A stretch of 64,000 nt of DNA, taken from the NCBI RefSeq assembly GCF_016834455.1, contig NZ_CP069213.1, positions 4,069,501 to 4,133,500 of the forward strand. The letters are read 5' to 3'. The notes beneath the pieces are model-generated. The model saw only the letters and a list, made by a program, of their open reading frames with translations. It was not told where the DNA came from and did no database searches. Source of the stretch: Shewanella litorisediminis. GTDB lineage: Bacteria; Pseudomonadota; Gammaproteobacteria; Enterobacterales; Shewanellaceae. Shown in pieces: positions 37,833 through 47,357 of the stretch (the first letter of the stretch is position 1; each line of letters opens with the position of its first letter). The position numbers and the translations under genes were made by a program.

Positions 37833-38563
37833 AACGCCTTGCTGATCCCGACCACAAAGCGGTCGTCGAAAATCTCTGTTTGGGTACCATATACCTTGTG
37901 GTCTGTGGCTACGGTACTGCCGTGGTAACGCAGATCCAGGGTAAAACCGGCCCATGTCTTGGACACACCCAGATTCCAGTGGCCCCAGCCCTCGGCGCCT
38001 TCGCCATCCAGGTCCTGATAACCAACAGAGCCTGACAGCTGAATGCCATTGTCGAAGCTGTAACTTGGATGAATGGCATAGTTGACCCCTTGCCAACCGT
38101 CTACGCCAAACCAGTCGTCAAGGGTGGGGGTCACTTCCAGCTGCATGTTCAGCTTGCCGAACTCTTTGCCCACCTTTAGCCATAACTCGGTGTAGTTGCT
38201 GTATGACGCGCCGGGATACAGGTAGGAAAACACCATCACATCGTAGGTGAAACCTGAATCGCCAAACTCTCCGGCTTTACCGATAAAGGGCCCCGTCACC
38301 ACTTCCAGATTGGGATCGGCAAACTTGATGTTGGAGCCGAAGAAACCGGCATACCAACCGGCATCATTGCCCCAGCTCAGGGTGCCCTGAATGGCGGGTA
38401 CGTCACCGTCCATGGTCTCGGACTCACCACGGAATACGTAATCGCTGGCGATGGTCAACTTGCCGCTCAGGGTGCCACCAAATACCTTGGCTTCTTCTGC
38501 CATCACGCCACTGGAACACGCAATGGCGGCCAGGGCCAACAGGGTTTTGTTCAATTTCATCAT
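37829..38563 (-). CDS. TorF-family putative porin
   Basis: A 244-residue outer-membrane barrel with signal peptide MMKLNKTLLALAAIACSSGV, cut after VMA. TIASDYVFRGESETMDGDVP and GWYAGFFGSNIKF are TorF wording, and the last residue is Phe. It is related to the gene at 30815-31507 by motif, not by close identity. ATG 38563 follows AGAGGCAG. Function uncertain; relatives occur in marine gammaproteobacteria. Confidence 0.85.
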   Translation of the reverse strand: MMKLNKTLLALAAIACSSGVMAEEAKVFGGTLSGKLTIASDYVFRGESETMDGDVPAIQGTLSWGNDAGWYAGFFGSNIKFADPNLEVVTGPFIGKAGEFGDSGFTYDVMVFSYLYPGASYSNYTELWLKVGKEFGKLNMQLEVTPTLDDWFGVDGWQGVNYAIHPSYSFDNGIQLSGSVGYQDLDGEGAEGWGHWNLGVSKTWAGFTLDLRYHGSTVATDHKVYGTQTEIFDDRFVVGISKAF

Positions 38564-38925
38564 CACTGCCTCTTAATGTGGGGTTTCCCGCTGAATGCAA
38601 TGATAAAGAGGGCTTATGAATGGCCTTGATGAGGAGCGTGAACAGCTCGCGACAGTTTATGAAGAAATATGAATAACTGATGACGCAGGTTATCGAAACC
38701 CTTTTCGCCGACCTCAAATGTTAACAAATGGCTAAATACATGCAAATAAAAGAGATTTTTGCAATCCTTTACAAATTTAAGCCATTCGCCGACTTGAGCT
38801 CCCCCCCCCTGTGTGAGATAACTGGCTGATCATAAATTCAGTATTAAAAATGGGCGATTTGTCTGGGTATCGAGAGCTTTTTATCCGCACATGCCCGTTA
38901 GCCCAGACACAAAAAGGAGATTTCA
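38564..38925. other. Regulatory gap before the RND pump
   Basis: A 360-base region holding the promoters of the leftward TorF gene and the rightward RND operon. A run of nine C (38801-38809) lies about 117 bases before the adaptor ATG. Downstream of it is TGATCATAAATTCAGTATTA, which could hold a promoter -10 (TATTAA), and AAGGAGATTTC before the ATG. No gene is seen. Confidence 0.6.
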
Positions 38926-40071
38926 ATGCGGCAAATGTTAAAAATTGCCTCGGCCATAGGCATGGTCTTGTGGGTCACCGCCTGCCAGGAAGATGCGCAA
39001 CAAGCTGCCAATCAGCAGCAAATGCCTCCCATGGAAGTCGGCACTGTGCAGGTTACTGCTGCACCTCAAAACATCATGGTTGAACTGCCCGGCCGCAGCC
39101 GCGCCTTCCTCGAAGCTGAGGTCCGCCCTCAGGTCTCCGGCATCATCATGGAGCGTAACTTCGTTGAAGGTCGTGAAGTAAAGGAAGGCCAGTCGCTCTA
39201 CAAAATCGACGACGCTACCTATAAGGCCACTCTAGAGAGCGCCAAGGCCGATCTGGCCAGCGCACAGGCGTCCCTTGCCAGTGCCAAGGCCCGTGCCGCC
39301 CGTTACGAGAAGCTGGTGAAAACCAATGCCATCTCCAAGCAGGACTTTGACGAAGCCGACGCCGCCTACAAAGAAGCCCTCGCCCGGGTGAAGGTGGCCG
39401 AAGCCCAGCTGCACACCGCCGAGATTAACCTCAAGTACACCCAGGTGCAGGCGCCCATTTCCGGCCGCATCGGCAAGTCAACCGTGACCCCGGGAGCGCT
39501 GGTGACCGCCAATCAGGGACAAGTGCTGGCCACCATTCAGCAGCTTGACCCCATCAATGTGGACATCACCCAGTCCAGCGCCCAGCTGCTGGCCCTCAAG
39601 GCCAAGCTGCGTGCCGGTAAGTTGCAGGCGGCCGATAACGCCGAAGTACAACTTGAGCTGGAAGATGGCACCACCTACGAGCACAAGGGCAAACTGCAAT
39701 TTGCCGAGGTGAGCGTGGATGAAAACACGGGTTCAGTGATACTGCGTGCCGAATTCCCTAATCCAGACAATGTGTTGCTGCCGGGTATGTATGTGCGTGC
39801 CATGCTGAACACCGGTGTGGATCCCAATGCCATTCTGGTGCCCCAAAAAGCCATTACCCGTAATACCCGTGGTGAAGCGGTGGCCATGGTGGTGAACGCC
39901 GAGAACAAGGTTGAAGCCCGTACCGTGACCACAGCGGAAGTCATCAATCACCAGTGGCGCATCACCTCAGGTCTTCAGGCCGGTGACAAACTCATCATCG
40001 AAGGGCTGCAGAAAATTCGTCCCGGCGCCCCCGTGGTGGCCAAGCCTGCCGGTTCTACTCAGGCACAGTAA
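38926..40071 (+). CDS. RND efflux periplasmic adaptor (AcrA/MexA type)
   Basis: A 381-residue lipoprotein. Lipobox VTAC with Cys20 anchors it to the inner membrane. Lipoyl halves: EVRPQVSGIIMERNFVEGRE and TQVQAPISGRIGKSTVTPGA; between them is a coiled-coil hairpin (about 100-170). Beta-barrel and membrane-proximal domains follow. It bridges the pump to an outer-membrane channel. The pump starts 30 bases later. No TolC gene follows, so a channel encoded elsewhere must be used. Confidence 0.95.
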   Translation: MRQMLKIASAIGMVLWVTACQEDAQQAANQQQMPPMEVGTVQVTAAPQNIMVELPGRSRAFLEAEVRPQVSGIIMERNFVEGREVKEGQSLYKIDDATYKATLESAKADLASAQASLASAKARAARYEKLVKTNAISKQDFDEADAAYKEALARVKVAEAQLHTAEINLKYTQVQAPISGRIGKSTVTPGALVTANQGQVLATIQQLDPINVDITQSSAQLLALKAKLRAGKLQAADNAEVQLELEDGTTYEHKGKLQFAEVSVDENTGSVILRAEFPNPDNVLLPGMYVRAMLNTGVDPNAILVPQKAITRNTRGEAVAMVVNAENKVEARTVTTAEVINHQWRITSGLQAGDKLIIEGLQKIRPGAPVVAKPAGSTQAQ

Positions 40072-40101
40072 TTCAGACCAAGCGAGTTTCAGGAATAAGC
40101 T

Positions 40102-43100
40102 ATGGCACGTTTCTTTATCGACAGACCCATCTTTGCCTGGGTGATCGCGATTTTGGTGATGTTGGCGGGTGTACTCGCCATCAAGGGCTTGCCCGTATCC
40201 CAGTATCCGAACATCGCACCGCCCAAGGTGGTGATCTCGGCAAGTTATCCCGGCGCCTCCGCCAAGACATTGGAAGACTCGGTAACCCAGGTTATCGAAC
40301 AGCGAATGACTGGCCTGGACAACCTGCGATACATCAACTCCACCAGTGATGGTTTCGGCAATGCCGAAATCACTCTCACCTTCAACGCCGAAGCCGATGC
40401 CGACATCGCCCAGGTGCAGGTGCAAAACAAACTGCAATCGGCCATGCCGCTGCTGCCACAGGAAGTGCAGGCACAGGGCGTGCGGGTGAACAAGTCCACC
40501 TCAGGCTTTTTGATGGTACTGGGCTTTGTGTCCGGTGATGGCAGCCTGACCAAGAACGACATCGCCGACTATGTGGGCTCCAACATCCAGGACCCCTTAA
40601 GCCGGGTAGCCGGTGTGGGTGATATCACCCTGTTCGGTGCACCCTATGCGATGCGTATATGGCTCGACCCCCTCAAACTGACCCAGTACAGCCTGACGAC
40701 TCAGGACGTGGTTGCCGCCATTCGCGAGCAGAACGCCCAGGTGTCGGCCGGTCAGCTCGGGGGTGCGCCTGCGGTACTCGGCCAGGAACTGAACGCCACA
40801 GTATCGGCCCAAAGCCGTCTGGAAACCCCGGAGCAGTTTCGCAAAATCATCCTCAAGTCCGACACCAACGGCGCCAAGGTTTATCTGAACGACGTGGCCC
40901 GGGTGGAACTGGGGGCCGAAAGCTATGTGGTTGAATCCTACTACAACGGCCGCCCGGCTGCCGGTCTGGCGGTTAGCCTGGCCACAGGTGCCAACGCGCT
41001 GGATACCGCCAAGCGGGTGCGGGCCAAAATCGAGGAGATGAAGCCCTTCTTCCCTGCCGGTATGGATGTGGTTTACCCCTATGACACCACCCCCTTCGTG
41101 GAAAAATCCATTGAAGGCGTGGTGCACACCCTGCTGGAAGCCGTGGTGCTGGTATTCGTGATCATGTACCTGTTCCTGCAAAACTTCCGCGCAACCCTTA
41201 TCCCGACGATTGCGGTTCCTGTGGTACTGCTGGGCACCTTTGCCATTCTGTCCGCCTTTGGGTTCTCCATTAACACCCTGACCATGTTCGCCATGGTACT
41301 GGCCATTGGTCTTCTGGTAGACGATGCCATCGTGGTGGTGGAAAACGTGGAGCGGGTGATGCAGGAAGAGGGCTTAAGCCCGGTGGAAGCCACCCGTAAG
41401 TCGATGGATCAGATCACCGGCGCCCTGGTGGGTATCGGTTTGACCCTGTCGGCGGTATTTGTGCCTATGGCCTTTATGTCCGGCTCTACCGGGGTAATTT
41501 ACCGTCAGTTCTCCATCACGATTGTGTCAGCCATGGCGCTGTCGGTACTGGTGGCGCTGATTCTGACTCCGGCGTTGTGTGCCACCATGCTCAAGCCGCT
41601 CAAGCCCGGCCATGCCCATGGTCAGCACGGCTTCTTTGGCTGGTTTAACCGCAGCTTTGAACGCCTGACTTCGCGCTATGAAGCCAGTGTGGCCGGTATC
41701 CTCAAGCGCACAGTGCGGGTGATGGCGATTTATTTGGCCCTGGTGGTTGCCACCGGCTGGATCTTTATGCGCATGCCCACCGCCTTCCTGCCCGATGAAG
41801 ATCAGGGCATCCTCTTTGCCCAGGTGATCCTGCCCACCAACTCCACCCAGGAGTCCACGGTGAAGGTGCTGGAGAAGATGGACAAATACTTCCTCGAAGA
41901 CGAGAAGGACAACGTGAACTCCGTGTTCTCAGTGGCTGGCTTCTCCTTTGCCGGTATGGGTCAGAACATGGGTATCGCCTTCGTGGGTATGAAGGATTGG
42001 GCTGTGCGTGAAGGCGAGGGGCAGGACGTTTTCTCCCTCACCGGCCGTGCCATGGGCGCGTTCTCGCAGATTAAAGAAGCCTTTGTGTTTGCCTTTGCGC
42101 CACCATCGGTAATTGAACTCGGTACCGCCAACGGTTTCGATTTCTACCTGCAGGACAAGAATGGTCAGGGCCACGATAAACTGCTGGAGGCCCGTAACCA
42201 GCTGCTGGGTCTGGCGGCGCAGAACCCCAACCTGGTGGGCGTACGCCCCAATGGTCAGGAAGATGCGCCCATGTACCAGCTGGATATCGACCATGCCAAG
42301 CTGCGAGCGCTCGGCGTGGATATCGGCTCGGTCAACAGTGCCATCGCCACCGCCTGGGGCGGCAGTTATGTGAACGACTTTATCGACCGTGGCCGGGTGA
42401 AGAAGGTATTTGTGCAGTCCGATGCCCAGTACCGGATGCAGCCTGAAGATCTCAACACCTGGTATGTGCGTAACGCCAAGGGTGAAATGGTGCCCTTCTC
42501 GGCGTTCGCCACCGGCCGCTGGGAGTTTGGCTCTCCACGTCTCGAGCGTTTCAACGGTTTGCCAGCCATGAACATTCAGGGTGCCACCGCACCGGGTTAC
42601 AGCACCGGTGACGCCATGCTGGACATAGAGAAAATCGTTGAGCAGTTGCCGCCGGGCTTCGGTATCGAGTGGAACGGCCTGTCCTATGAAGAACGACTCT
42701 CAGGCAACCAGGCGCCAGCCCTCTATGCCCTGTCGATTCTGGTGGTGTTCCTGGTACTCGCGGCCCTCTATGAGAGCTGGTCTGTGCCCTTCGCCGTGGT
42801 GCTGGTAGTGCCCCTGGGGATCATCGGCGCCCTGATAGCCATGAATGGTCGCGGCCTGTCCAACGACGTGTTCTTCCAGGTGGGTCTCTTGACCACTGTG
42901 GGTCTGGCCACCAAGAACGCCATTCTTATCGTGGAATTTGCCAAGGAATACTATGAGAAGGGTGCCGGGCTGATTGAAGCCACCCTGCACGCGGTGCGTG
43001 TACGTTTGCGCCCCATTCTGATGACCTCGCTGGCCTTTGGTCTCGGGGTTGTGCCACTGGCCATTTCCACCGGCGTGGGTTCAGGTGCCCAGAACGCCAT

Positions 43101-43242
43101 CGGTACCGGTGTACTCGGCGGTATGATGAGCTCTACCTTCCTCGGCATCTTCTTCGTGCCTCTGTTCTTCGTGATTGTTGAGCGCATCTTCAGCAAGCGG
43201 GAAAAGCAGTCGCAACCTGATACAAAGGCTGACAAACACTGA
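40102..43242 (+). CDS. RND multidrug efflux pump, AcrB/MexB type
   Basis: A 1046-residue inner-membrane proton/drug antiporter. [20 protein letters not shown] is the canonical first helix. The proton-relay pair is in [14 protein letters not shown], and the relay Lys in [15 protein letters not shown]. Two large periplasmic loops lie at roughly 40-330 and 560-870. Length and motifs fit the hydrophobe/amphiphile (HAE1) class. Its terminator is at 43273. No local regulator of the TetR or two-component type is adjacent. Confidence 0.96.
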   Translation: MARFFIDRPIFAWVIAILVMLAGVLAIKGLPVSQYPNIAPPKVVISASYPGASAKTLEDSVTQVIEQRMTGLDNLRYINSTSDGFGNAEITLTFNAEADADIAQVQVQNKLQSAMPLLPQEVQAQGVRVNKSTSGFLMVLGFVSGDGSLTKNDIADYVGSNIQDPLSRVAGVGDITLFGAPYAMRIWLDPLKLTQYSLTTQDVVAAIREQNAQVSAGQLGGAPAVLGQELNATVSAQSRLETPEQFRKIILKSDTNGAKVYLNDVARVELGAESYVVESYYNGRPAAGLAVSLATGANALDTAKRVRAKIEEMKPFFPAGMDVVYPYDTTPFVEKSIEGVVHTLLEAVVLVFVIMYLFLQNFRATLIPTIAVPVVLLGTFAILSAFGFSINTLTMFAMVLAIGLLVDDAIVVVENVERVMQEEGLSPVEATRKSMDQITGALVGIGLTLSAVFVPMAFMSGSTGVIYRQFSITIVSAMALSVLVALILTPALCATMLKPLKPGHAHGQHGFFGWFNRSFERLTSRYEASVAGILKRTVRVMAIYLALVVATGWIFMRMPTAFLPDEDQGILFAQVILPTNSTQESTVKVLEKMDKYFLEDEKDNVNSVFSVAGFSFAGMGQNMGIAFVGMKDWAVREGEGQDVFSLTGRAMGAFSQIKEAFVFAFAPPSVIELGTANGFDFYLQDKNGQGHDKLLEARNQLLGLAAQNPNLVGVRPNGQEDAPMYQLDIDHAKLRALGVDIGSVNSAIATAWGGSYVNDFIDRGRVKKVFVQSDAQYRMQPEDLNTWYVRNAKGEMVPFSAFATGRWEFGSPRLERFNGLPAMNIQGATAPGYSTGDAMLDIEKIVEQLPPGFGIEWNGLSYEERLSGNQAPALYALSILVVFLVLAALYESWSVPFAVVLVVPLGIIGALIAMNGRGLSNDVFFQVGLLTTVGLATKNAILIVEFAKEYYEKGAGLIEATLHAVRVRLRPILMTSLAFGLGVVPLAISTGVGSGAQNAIGTGVLGGMMSSTFLGIFFVPLFFVIVERIFSKREKQSQPDTKADKH

Positions 43243-43272
43243 GTCAGTTTGACCATCGAATAAGATGAAACC

Positions 43273-43300
43273 AAAAGCCCCGCTCTGCGGGGCTTTTTTT
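43273..43300 (+). terminator. Rho-independent terminator
   Basis: Stem AAAAGCCCCG with CGGGGCTTTT, loop CTCTG in part, followed by T7. Ends the RND operon; its other strand can serve the gene at 43313. Confidence 0.85.
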
Positions 43301-43312
43301 GAGGCAAGGGTT

Positions 43313-43609
43313 TCAGGCTACACGCAGTGGAATTTCCATGGCATTGTCGCCGTGGCGCACCGCCTGCCCCACCATTTCGTCATAGGCACTTTCCTGACGC
43401 AGCACAGTCGCGCGTACCGGCAAGTTCTCAAGCAGCGCCTGCATCTGACACAGATTCAGACTCCTGAGCATACGGTCATCGTCATCGGTGACATAAAACT
43501 CGTCTCCATCAATCTCCACAGACAACTGATACAGGGACATGTCCAGTGAGTGAATACAGGCTTTGTCGATGTAAGGCAGGGCTTTCAGACTTGAGTAGCG
43601 AATGGTCAT
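43313..43609 (-). CDS. DUF6482-like small protein
   Basis: A 98-residue soluble protein. CIHSLDMSLYQLSVEIDGDE and LRSLNLCQMQALLENLP, followed by LRQESAYDEMVGQ, fit what I recall of the DUF6482 family of gammaproteobacteria. No function is known. ATG 43609 follows AAGGAGCC. It stands alone between the RND operon and a small lipoprotein gene. Confidence 0.7.
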   Translation of the reverse strand: MTIRYSSLKALPYIDKACIHSLDMSLYQLSVEIDGDEFYVTDDDDRMLRSLNLCQMQALLENLPVRATVLRQESAYDEMVGQAVRHGDNAMEIPLRVA

Positions 43610-43669
43610 GTCATGGCTCCTTGGCTAGGGGTTACCAGGAAGGATACGACGCCAGTGAATGAATGGATT

Positions 43670-43697
43670 AAAAAATAAACCCCGCACAGGGCGGGGT
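43670..43697 (-). terminator. Rho-independent terminator
   Basis: Stem ACCCCGC-CCTG-GCGGGGT, then TTTATTTTTT on the minus strand. Ends the small lipoprotein gene. Confidence 0.78.
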
Positions 43698-43711
43698 CTT
43701 AAAAGTTCGGC

Positions 43712-43888
43712 TCAGAGAGCTGATACGGCTTTTCTGGGGTTGGCTGCCTTGCCCGGCATGACAGAACGATTCTTGTGGCCGATGTCAGCCTCGGATTGCT
43801 CAGCTTGCACAGTGGCAACCTGCTCGCTGCGTGTGGTGGCACAGCCGCTGGCAAAAATAACAAGAAGCGCTGCAAAAGCGTGCTTCAT
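43712..43888 (-). CDS. Small putative lipoprotein
   Basis: A 58-residue frame starting MKHAFAALLVIFASGCATTR. A lipobox-like ASGC with Cys16 points to a lipoprotein of 43 mature residues, Glu/Lys-rich and without other motifs. GAGGA lies six bases before the ATG, and a terminator follows the stop. Family not recognised. The 280 bases between it and the DUF3137 gene hold no convincing gene. Confidence 0.62.
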   Translation of the reverse strand: MKHAFAALLVIFASGCATTRSEQVATVQAEQSEADIGHKNRSVMPGKAANPRKAVSAL

Positions 43889-44170
43889 GGGTGTCCTCGA
43901 AATGGAATCTATGGTTCTTATTTGTGCCCGTGGGCTTTGCTGGCTTTGAAGGCACCCGCTTCGGCCACCTTCGCTGGCGCGGCGCTGTACTCAAAGCGCC
44001 CGGCGACCTGCCGGGCGGGCGAAATTTACAGCGCATCCGCTCAAATGTCGAGCAAAAGTCACCACCATTTGCGCATATCTCATGCAGCAAAGGAATAGTT
44101 AACATAAACAGTACTTTATGCGGTTTTCGCGACTAAAATAACCCATTGAAAACCGGCCTTTTACCGGGGA

Positions 44171-45169
44171 TTAAAGACCCGTATAGCGAGCCACTGCCAA
44201 CTCGTCGGCAATGCCAAAAATAAAGCCGAGATCGGCAAAAATGTCCTCTATGGGTTCTTTGAAGTCGATGGGCTGTTCATGATCCTGATAGTGGCTGAAA
44301 AAATCCCGAGCGCTGGGCAGCCGGATAAGCAACTTATTGTCCATAAAACAGGCCTCAAGCCCATGGCCAAAGTGGCTGTCCAGTTCAGACAAACGCGACA
44401 TCATGCCGGGGTTCAGCAGATAACGCGCCTCCACCTGATCCGAGGCAAATACCTCGAAACTGGCCTCAAAACGGGGATCTTCGAGTTTTACTCGATCGAG
44501 GCCCCGCTGGCCCAGGCCGAGCCAAAAACCGCCATCGCGCACCACCCGGGTAGTTCCCTTAAAGGCTTTTTTCAGGGTAAAGGCCAACAATATCCCCTTA
44601 AACTCAAGCTCGTACTTATCTTTGCCTGCCTTGTTGTAAAAGCCCACATTGAAGAACTCGAACGGCACACCATGGTGACTGCCCTTGAGGTGACTGAAAC
44701 AGCTCGATTTATCGTGGGTGGGAAGAATACCGTAGTCGGCATAGGCCCGGTGTTGCCCGGCCGCCTGGTTGCCCCAGCTGATGGCAAAGTCACTGCCAAA
44801 ATAAGACAGCACCTTGGGATATAACTCCTTGATACCTTCATCCAAAAAGCTCGACAGCTCATTGTCCGCCCACCACGCCAGGGCAGCGGCCCCCAGCATG
44901 ATGCAGAAGGTTGAAGCAAAACCAAGGTAAATCCACACATCATCCAGAAACCCCATCATCCCCAGCCCCATGGCGCCGAAGCCCGCCATAATGCCGGGCC
45001 ACAGCAAGCGCATAATGGGTTGGATTTGCGCCAAACGCGCTTGCCGACGCGCCACTATGGGGCCGCGTCGCGCCTCCAGCTTTTGACAAAGCCGCGCTAT
45101 ATGTTGTTGATAGTGTTTGGCAAAAGGCTTGCGGTGTTCGAATGGAATACTAAAGTCTGGTGTGGCCAT
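44171..45169 (-). CDS. DUF3137-family membrane protein
   Basis: A 332-residue protein with two helices near residues 55-100 (IMRLLWPGIMAGFGAMGLGM and IYLGFASTFCIMLGAAALAW) and a large C-terminal soluble domain. The gene at 50172-51188 is the same family; common elements include RFEASFEVFASDQVEARYLL / QFEKMFDVFSTDQIEARVLL. Here it stands alone, without lemA. The family function is unknown. ATG 45169. Confidence 0.82.
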   Translation of the reverse strand: MATPDFSIPFEHRKPFAKHYQQHIARLCQKLEARRGPIVARRQARLAQIQPIMRLLWPGIMAGFGAMGLGMMGFLDDVWIYLGFASTFCIMLGAAALAWWADNELSSFLDEGIKELYPKVLSYFGSDFAISWGNQAAGQHRAYADYGILPTHDKSSCFSHLKGSHHGVPFEFFNVGFYNKAGKDKYELEFKGILLAFTLKKAFKGTTRVVRDGGFWLGLGQRGLDRVKLEDPRFEASFEVFASDQVEARYLLNPGMMSRLSELDSHFGHGLEACFMDNKLLIRLPSARDFFSHYQDHEQPIDFKEPIEDIFADLGFIFGIADELAVARYTGL

Positions 45170-45223
45170 CTGACTCCCTGATGGTCAGTGATTTACAAGT
45201 CGCCCACTCCCGGGCGACGGGTG

Positions 45224-45673
45224 TTACCTGGGCAACTTGGCGAGCCAGCGATCCAATTGATTGGCAAAGGCCTGGCGGTCAGCCTGTGACAGGGGCGCAG
45301 GGCCACCGCTCTGGATCCCACTGGCACGCAGGGTCTCCATAAAGTCGCGCATATTCAGCCGTGCCTTGACGTTCTCGGCGGTGTAGAGCTCACCGCGGGG
45401 GTTGAGTGCCAGAGCACCCTTGGCAATCACCTCATCTGCCAGCGGAATATCGGCGGTGACCACCAACTCGCCTTCGCTGACACGTTTAACAATTTCGTTA
45501 TCGGCCACGTCAAAGCCTGACTCGACCCGAATCGACTTGATAAAAGGGGACGGCGGCACCCGCACACTCTGATTTGCCACCAGGGTGACTGTGATTTGTC
45601 GCCGCTCGGCGGCGCGGAAAAGCACCTCTTTAATAACCGAGGGGCAGGCATCGGCATCGACCCAAATTTGCAC
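45224..45673 (-). CDS. YaiI/YqxD-family protein (UPF0178)
   Basis: A 149-residue protein of the YaiI family, a PIN-like NYN fold. [33 protein letters not shown] and [20 protein letters not shown] are the family blocks, with Asp residues in place for a metal site. The start GTG 45673 has GGAG five bases upstream; the 21 codons further up lack homology. Function unproven. Confidence 0.88.
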   Translation of the reverse strand: MQIWVDADACPSVIKEVLFRAAERRQITVTLVANQSVRVPPSPFIKSIRVESGFDVADNEIVKRVSEGELVVTADIPLADEVIAKGALALNPRGELYTAENVKARLNMRDFMETLRASGIQSGGPAPLSQADRQAFANQLDRWLAKLPR

Positions 45674-45937
45674 AGAGACTCCGCAAACATTGACTGTGTA
45701 TGGCACGGCTCGCCTAGACGGCCGCTGTTGTCGCAACCCTTTGGGCTACCGGTAAATTATGCCAGACCCGGCGGCATGGGTACACGGCCAAATAATAGTT
45801 AATGGAATGTTGCGAATTGATACACTTTTTCGCTTAATGCTTGTATGTTCAGATCTCCGGTCAAAAAAACCGGGCACGTAACTCACGTGAATAAGAAACA
45901 TAAAACCCTGATAACAATACTCTTTAGGAGATAAAAC

Positions 45938-47290
45938 ATGCAGATTAAGACTCGTGTATCTCTGGCTGTGGCCATTGCTCTGGCCAGCGCCGGCACCCTG
46001 GCCGCCGACAACCACAAAGCCATGCAAGGGCTTAAAAATGGTCGCGCCCATGTTGCCGATGAGCTGATTGTGCAATACCGCGCCGACTCCAACGACAGCC
46101 AAAAAGACCGAGCTCTGGCCCGAATTCAGGCCAACCACATTGAAACCCTGGGTAAAAATCAGCGTGGCGAGCTTCGCCTCGTCAGCCTGCCCGTAGGCAA
46201 GGACATGGCGGCCGCCATGCGCGAACTGGCCGCCGACCCCAACGTGGAATTTGTAGAGCCCAACTGGATTTACCAGCACGCCGATGTGGCCAACGACACC
46301 TACTACACCAATGGCTCCCTCTGGGGCATGTACGGTGACGCCACCAATCCGGCCAGCGGTTGGGGCTCCCATGCGGGAGAACAGTGGAATACCGGCAACA
46401 CAGATTGCAGCGATGTCGTCGTTGGTATCATCGACGAAGGCTACATGTATGAGCACGAAGATCTGGCAGACAACGCGTTTCAAAACCCCGGCGAAATCGC
46501 CGGTGACGGCATAGACAACGATGGCAATGGCTACATTGATGACGTTTATGGCTGGGACTTCGACGGTAACGACAATTCGGTATTTGACGGCGCCATAGAC
46601 GATCACGGCACCCACGTGGCAGGTACCATTGGCGCCGTCGGAGGCAATGGCAAAGGTGTGGCCGGGGTTTGCTGGAATGTAAAACTCATGAGCGGCAAGT
46701 TTCTCGGCCGCCGCGGCGGCACCACCGCCAACGCCGTCAAGGCGGTGGATTATTTCACCGACATGAAGCAGCGCCATGGGCTCAATCTGGTCGCCACCAG
46801 CAACAGCTGGGGTGGCGGCGGTTACTCCCAGGCGCTGGAAGATGCCATTGGCCGTGCCAATGATGCAGGCATCCTCTTTATTGCTGCAGCCGGTAACGAC
46901 AGCTACAACTGCGACTCGGGATCCAACTGCTATCCGGCTGAGTACCCCAATGACAACATCATCGCCGTGGCCTCCATCACCAGCAGCGGTGCCATGAGCT
47001 CTTTCTCCAGCTATGGTGCCAACACCGTGGATATCTGTGCGCCGGGTTCAGGCATTTACTCCACAGTGCCCAAGAGCAGCAAGGGCCAGGTGATATCTGG
47101 CTATGCCAGCTATAACGGCACCTCCATGGCCACGCCTCATGTGTCTGGTGCTGCGGCACTCTATAAAGCAATGCACCCCAATGCCAGCCATATGGACGTG
47201 AAGGATGCTCTGCTGAACAATGCTGCACCCACCGGCTCATGCCAGGGCAAAGTATCGAGCAATGGTCGCCTCGATGTCAGCAGCTTCTAA
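45938..47290 (+). CDS. Secreted subtilisin-like (S8) serine protease
   Basis: A 450-residue exported peptidase. Signal peptide MQIKTRVSLAVAIALASAGT; then a short I9-like propeptide (about 35-110). Catalytic triad: Asp166 in GIIDEGY, His223 in DDHGTHVAGT, Ser396 in GTSMATPHVSG. DGIDNDGNGYIDDVYGWDF is an Asp/Asn-rich, probably calcium-binding, insert. CNCD..NCYP cysteines may form a disulphide. No C-terminal PPC or other domain. ATG 45938 follows TTAGGAGAT. Confidence 0.95.
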   Translation: MQIKTRVSLAVAIALASAGTLAADNHKAMQGLKNGRAHVADELIVQYRADSNDSQKDRALARIQANHIETLGKNQRGELRLVSLPVGKDMAAAMRELAADPNVEFVEPNWIYQHADVANDTYYTNGSLWGMYGDATNPASGWGSHAGEQWNTGNTDCSDVVVGIIDEGYMYEHEDLADNAFQNPGEIAGDGIDNDGNGYIDDVYGWDFDGNDNSVFDGAIDDHGTHVAGTIGAVGGNGKGVAGVCWNVKLMSGKFLGRRGGTTANAVKAVDYFTDMKQRHGLNLVATSNSWGGGGYSQALEDAIGRANDAGILFIAAAGNDSYNCDSGSNCYPAEYPNDNIIAVASITSSGAMSSFSSYGANTVDICAPGSGIYSTVPKSSKGQVISGYASYNGTSMATPHVSGAAALYKAMHPNASHMDVKDALLNNAAPTGSCQGKVSSNGRLDVSSF

Positions 47291-47317
47291 TCCCTGACAG
47301 AACCTGTCATCACTGAC

Positions 47318-47347
47318 AAAAAAGCCCCGCATTGGCGGGGCTTTTTA
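47318..47347. terminator. Bidirectional terminator
   Basis: Stem AAGCCCCGC-ATTG-GCGGGGCTT with A6 before and T5 after. It lies between the protease gene and the convergent AbgT gene. Confidence 0.85.
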
Positions 47348-47357
47348 TTGGGCAGTC

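Noticed and set aside
40597-41181. Antisense frame of 194 codons in the RND pump gene
   Set aside because: Explained by codon bias of the sense gene; no start signals.
43917-44105. Ala/Lys-rich leftward reading upstream of the small lipoprotein
   Set aside because: The sensible-looking frame (AAPAKVAEAGAFKASKAHGHK-like) has no start codon after the preceding stop; could be a remnant but cannot be supported.
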